DNA from: Gammaproteobacteria bacterium
GTDB lineage: Bacteria > Pseudomonadota > Gammaproteobacteria > GRL18
Assembly (NCBI GenBank): GCA_026196615.1
Contig: JAPHSW010000017.1
Coordinates: 21,842 to 85,841, forward strand
Reading direction: 5' to 3'
DNA length: 64,000 nt
Position 1 is the stretch's first letter; each line of letters begins with the position of its first letter. The notes below the pieces were generated by a model. That model had not been told where the DNA came from and searched no databases. It was given only the letters and a program-made list of their open reading frames with translations. Of this stretch, positions 63,972-64,000 are shown piece by piece. The position numbers and the translations under genes are program-made.

Positions 63972-64000
63972 TCCTTTACATTATTATCTTGTTTTGGGTC

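Overview
The window is a contiguous AT-rich chromosomal segment from a free-living type of gammaproteobacterium. The evidence is the set of gammaproteobacterial gene neighbourhoods: epmB/efp/epmA, nrdR-ribD-ribE-ribB-ribH-nusB-thiL-pgpA, queA-tgt-yajC-secD-secF, trmJ-cysE-iscRSUA-hscBA-fdx-iscX, rlmN-pilF-rodZ-hisS-yfgM-bamB-der, rimO and cmoAB. Sigma-28-driven chemotaxis, pilF, a c-type cytochrome, a SCO/PCuAC copper-delivery module, hemerythrin and a rhombosortase system point to a motile, respiring, probably aquatic bacterium, perhaps of the sulfur-oxidiser type. The sequence alone does not fix the genus. I see no insertion sequence, prophage or CRISPR array, and only one tRNA gene (Leu, CAA).

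Layout. 0.4-3.9 kb: EF-P and its beta-lysylation enzymes, plus a zinc-ribbon protein. 4-6.5 kb: a NIT-domain chemoreceptor behind a good sigma-28 promoter. 6.5-16 kb: psd, glyA, nrdR, riboflavin genes, nusB, thiL, pgpA and a retropepsin-like protease. 16-21.3 kb: yaaA, ppc and an exported unknown. 21.7-25.7 kb: two unknowns, galU and the copper module. 25.7-29 kb: an accessory stretch on the minus strand with a CBS-pair protein, a PilZ protein and several very small, mostly membrane-spanning proteins. 29.1-35.1 kb: tRNA-Leu, queA, tgt and the Sec accessory genes. 35.2-39.2 kb: suhB, a TonB-dependent receptor and trmJ. 39.4-46.5 kb: cysE and the whole ISC iron-sulfur operon. 46.7-54.7 kb: rlmN to der. 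54.7-59.3 kb: a cNMP-binding protein, cytochrome c, rimO and cmoAB. 59.3-64 kb: a SET-domain protein, rhombosortase with a GlyGly-CTERM VIT/vWA substrate, hemerythrin, a two-CW protein and a small acidic paralog.

Most of the window is housekeeping. The points that deserve a second look are: (i) two tandem repeats that start inside the 3' end of a gene (iscA, exact 23-bp period, six units; suhB, exact 19-bp period, four units, with a compensatory change in an internal dyad); (ii) a cluster of single-helix microproteins at 25.7-28.5 kb; (iii) two paralogous small acidic proteins 35 kb apart; (iv) a CACTGTTT-type motif shared by the promoter regions of a microprotein and the VIT/vWA gene; (v) the rhombosortase/GlyGly-CTERM pair; (vi) a near-consensus IscR type-1 site over the isc promoter; (vii) a RibB whose GTP cyclohydrolase II half has lost its zinc ligands. 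All regulatory and RNA calls are by eye and unverified.
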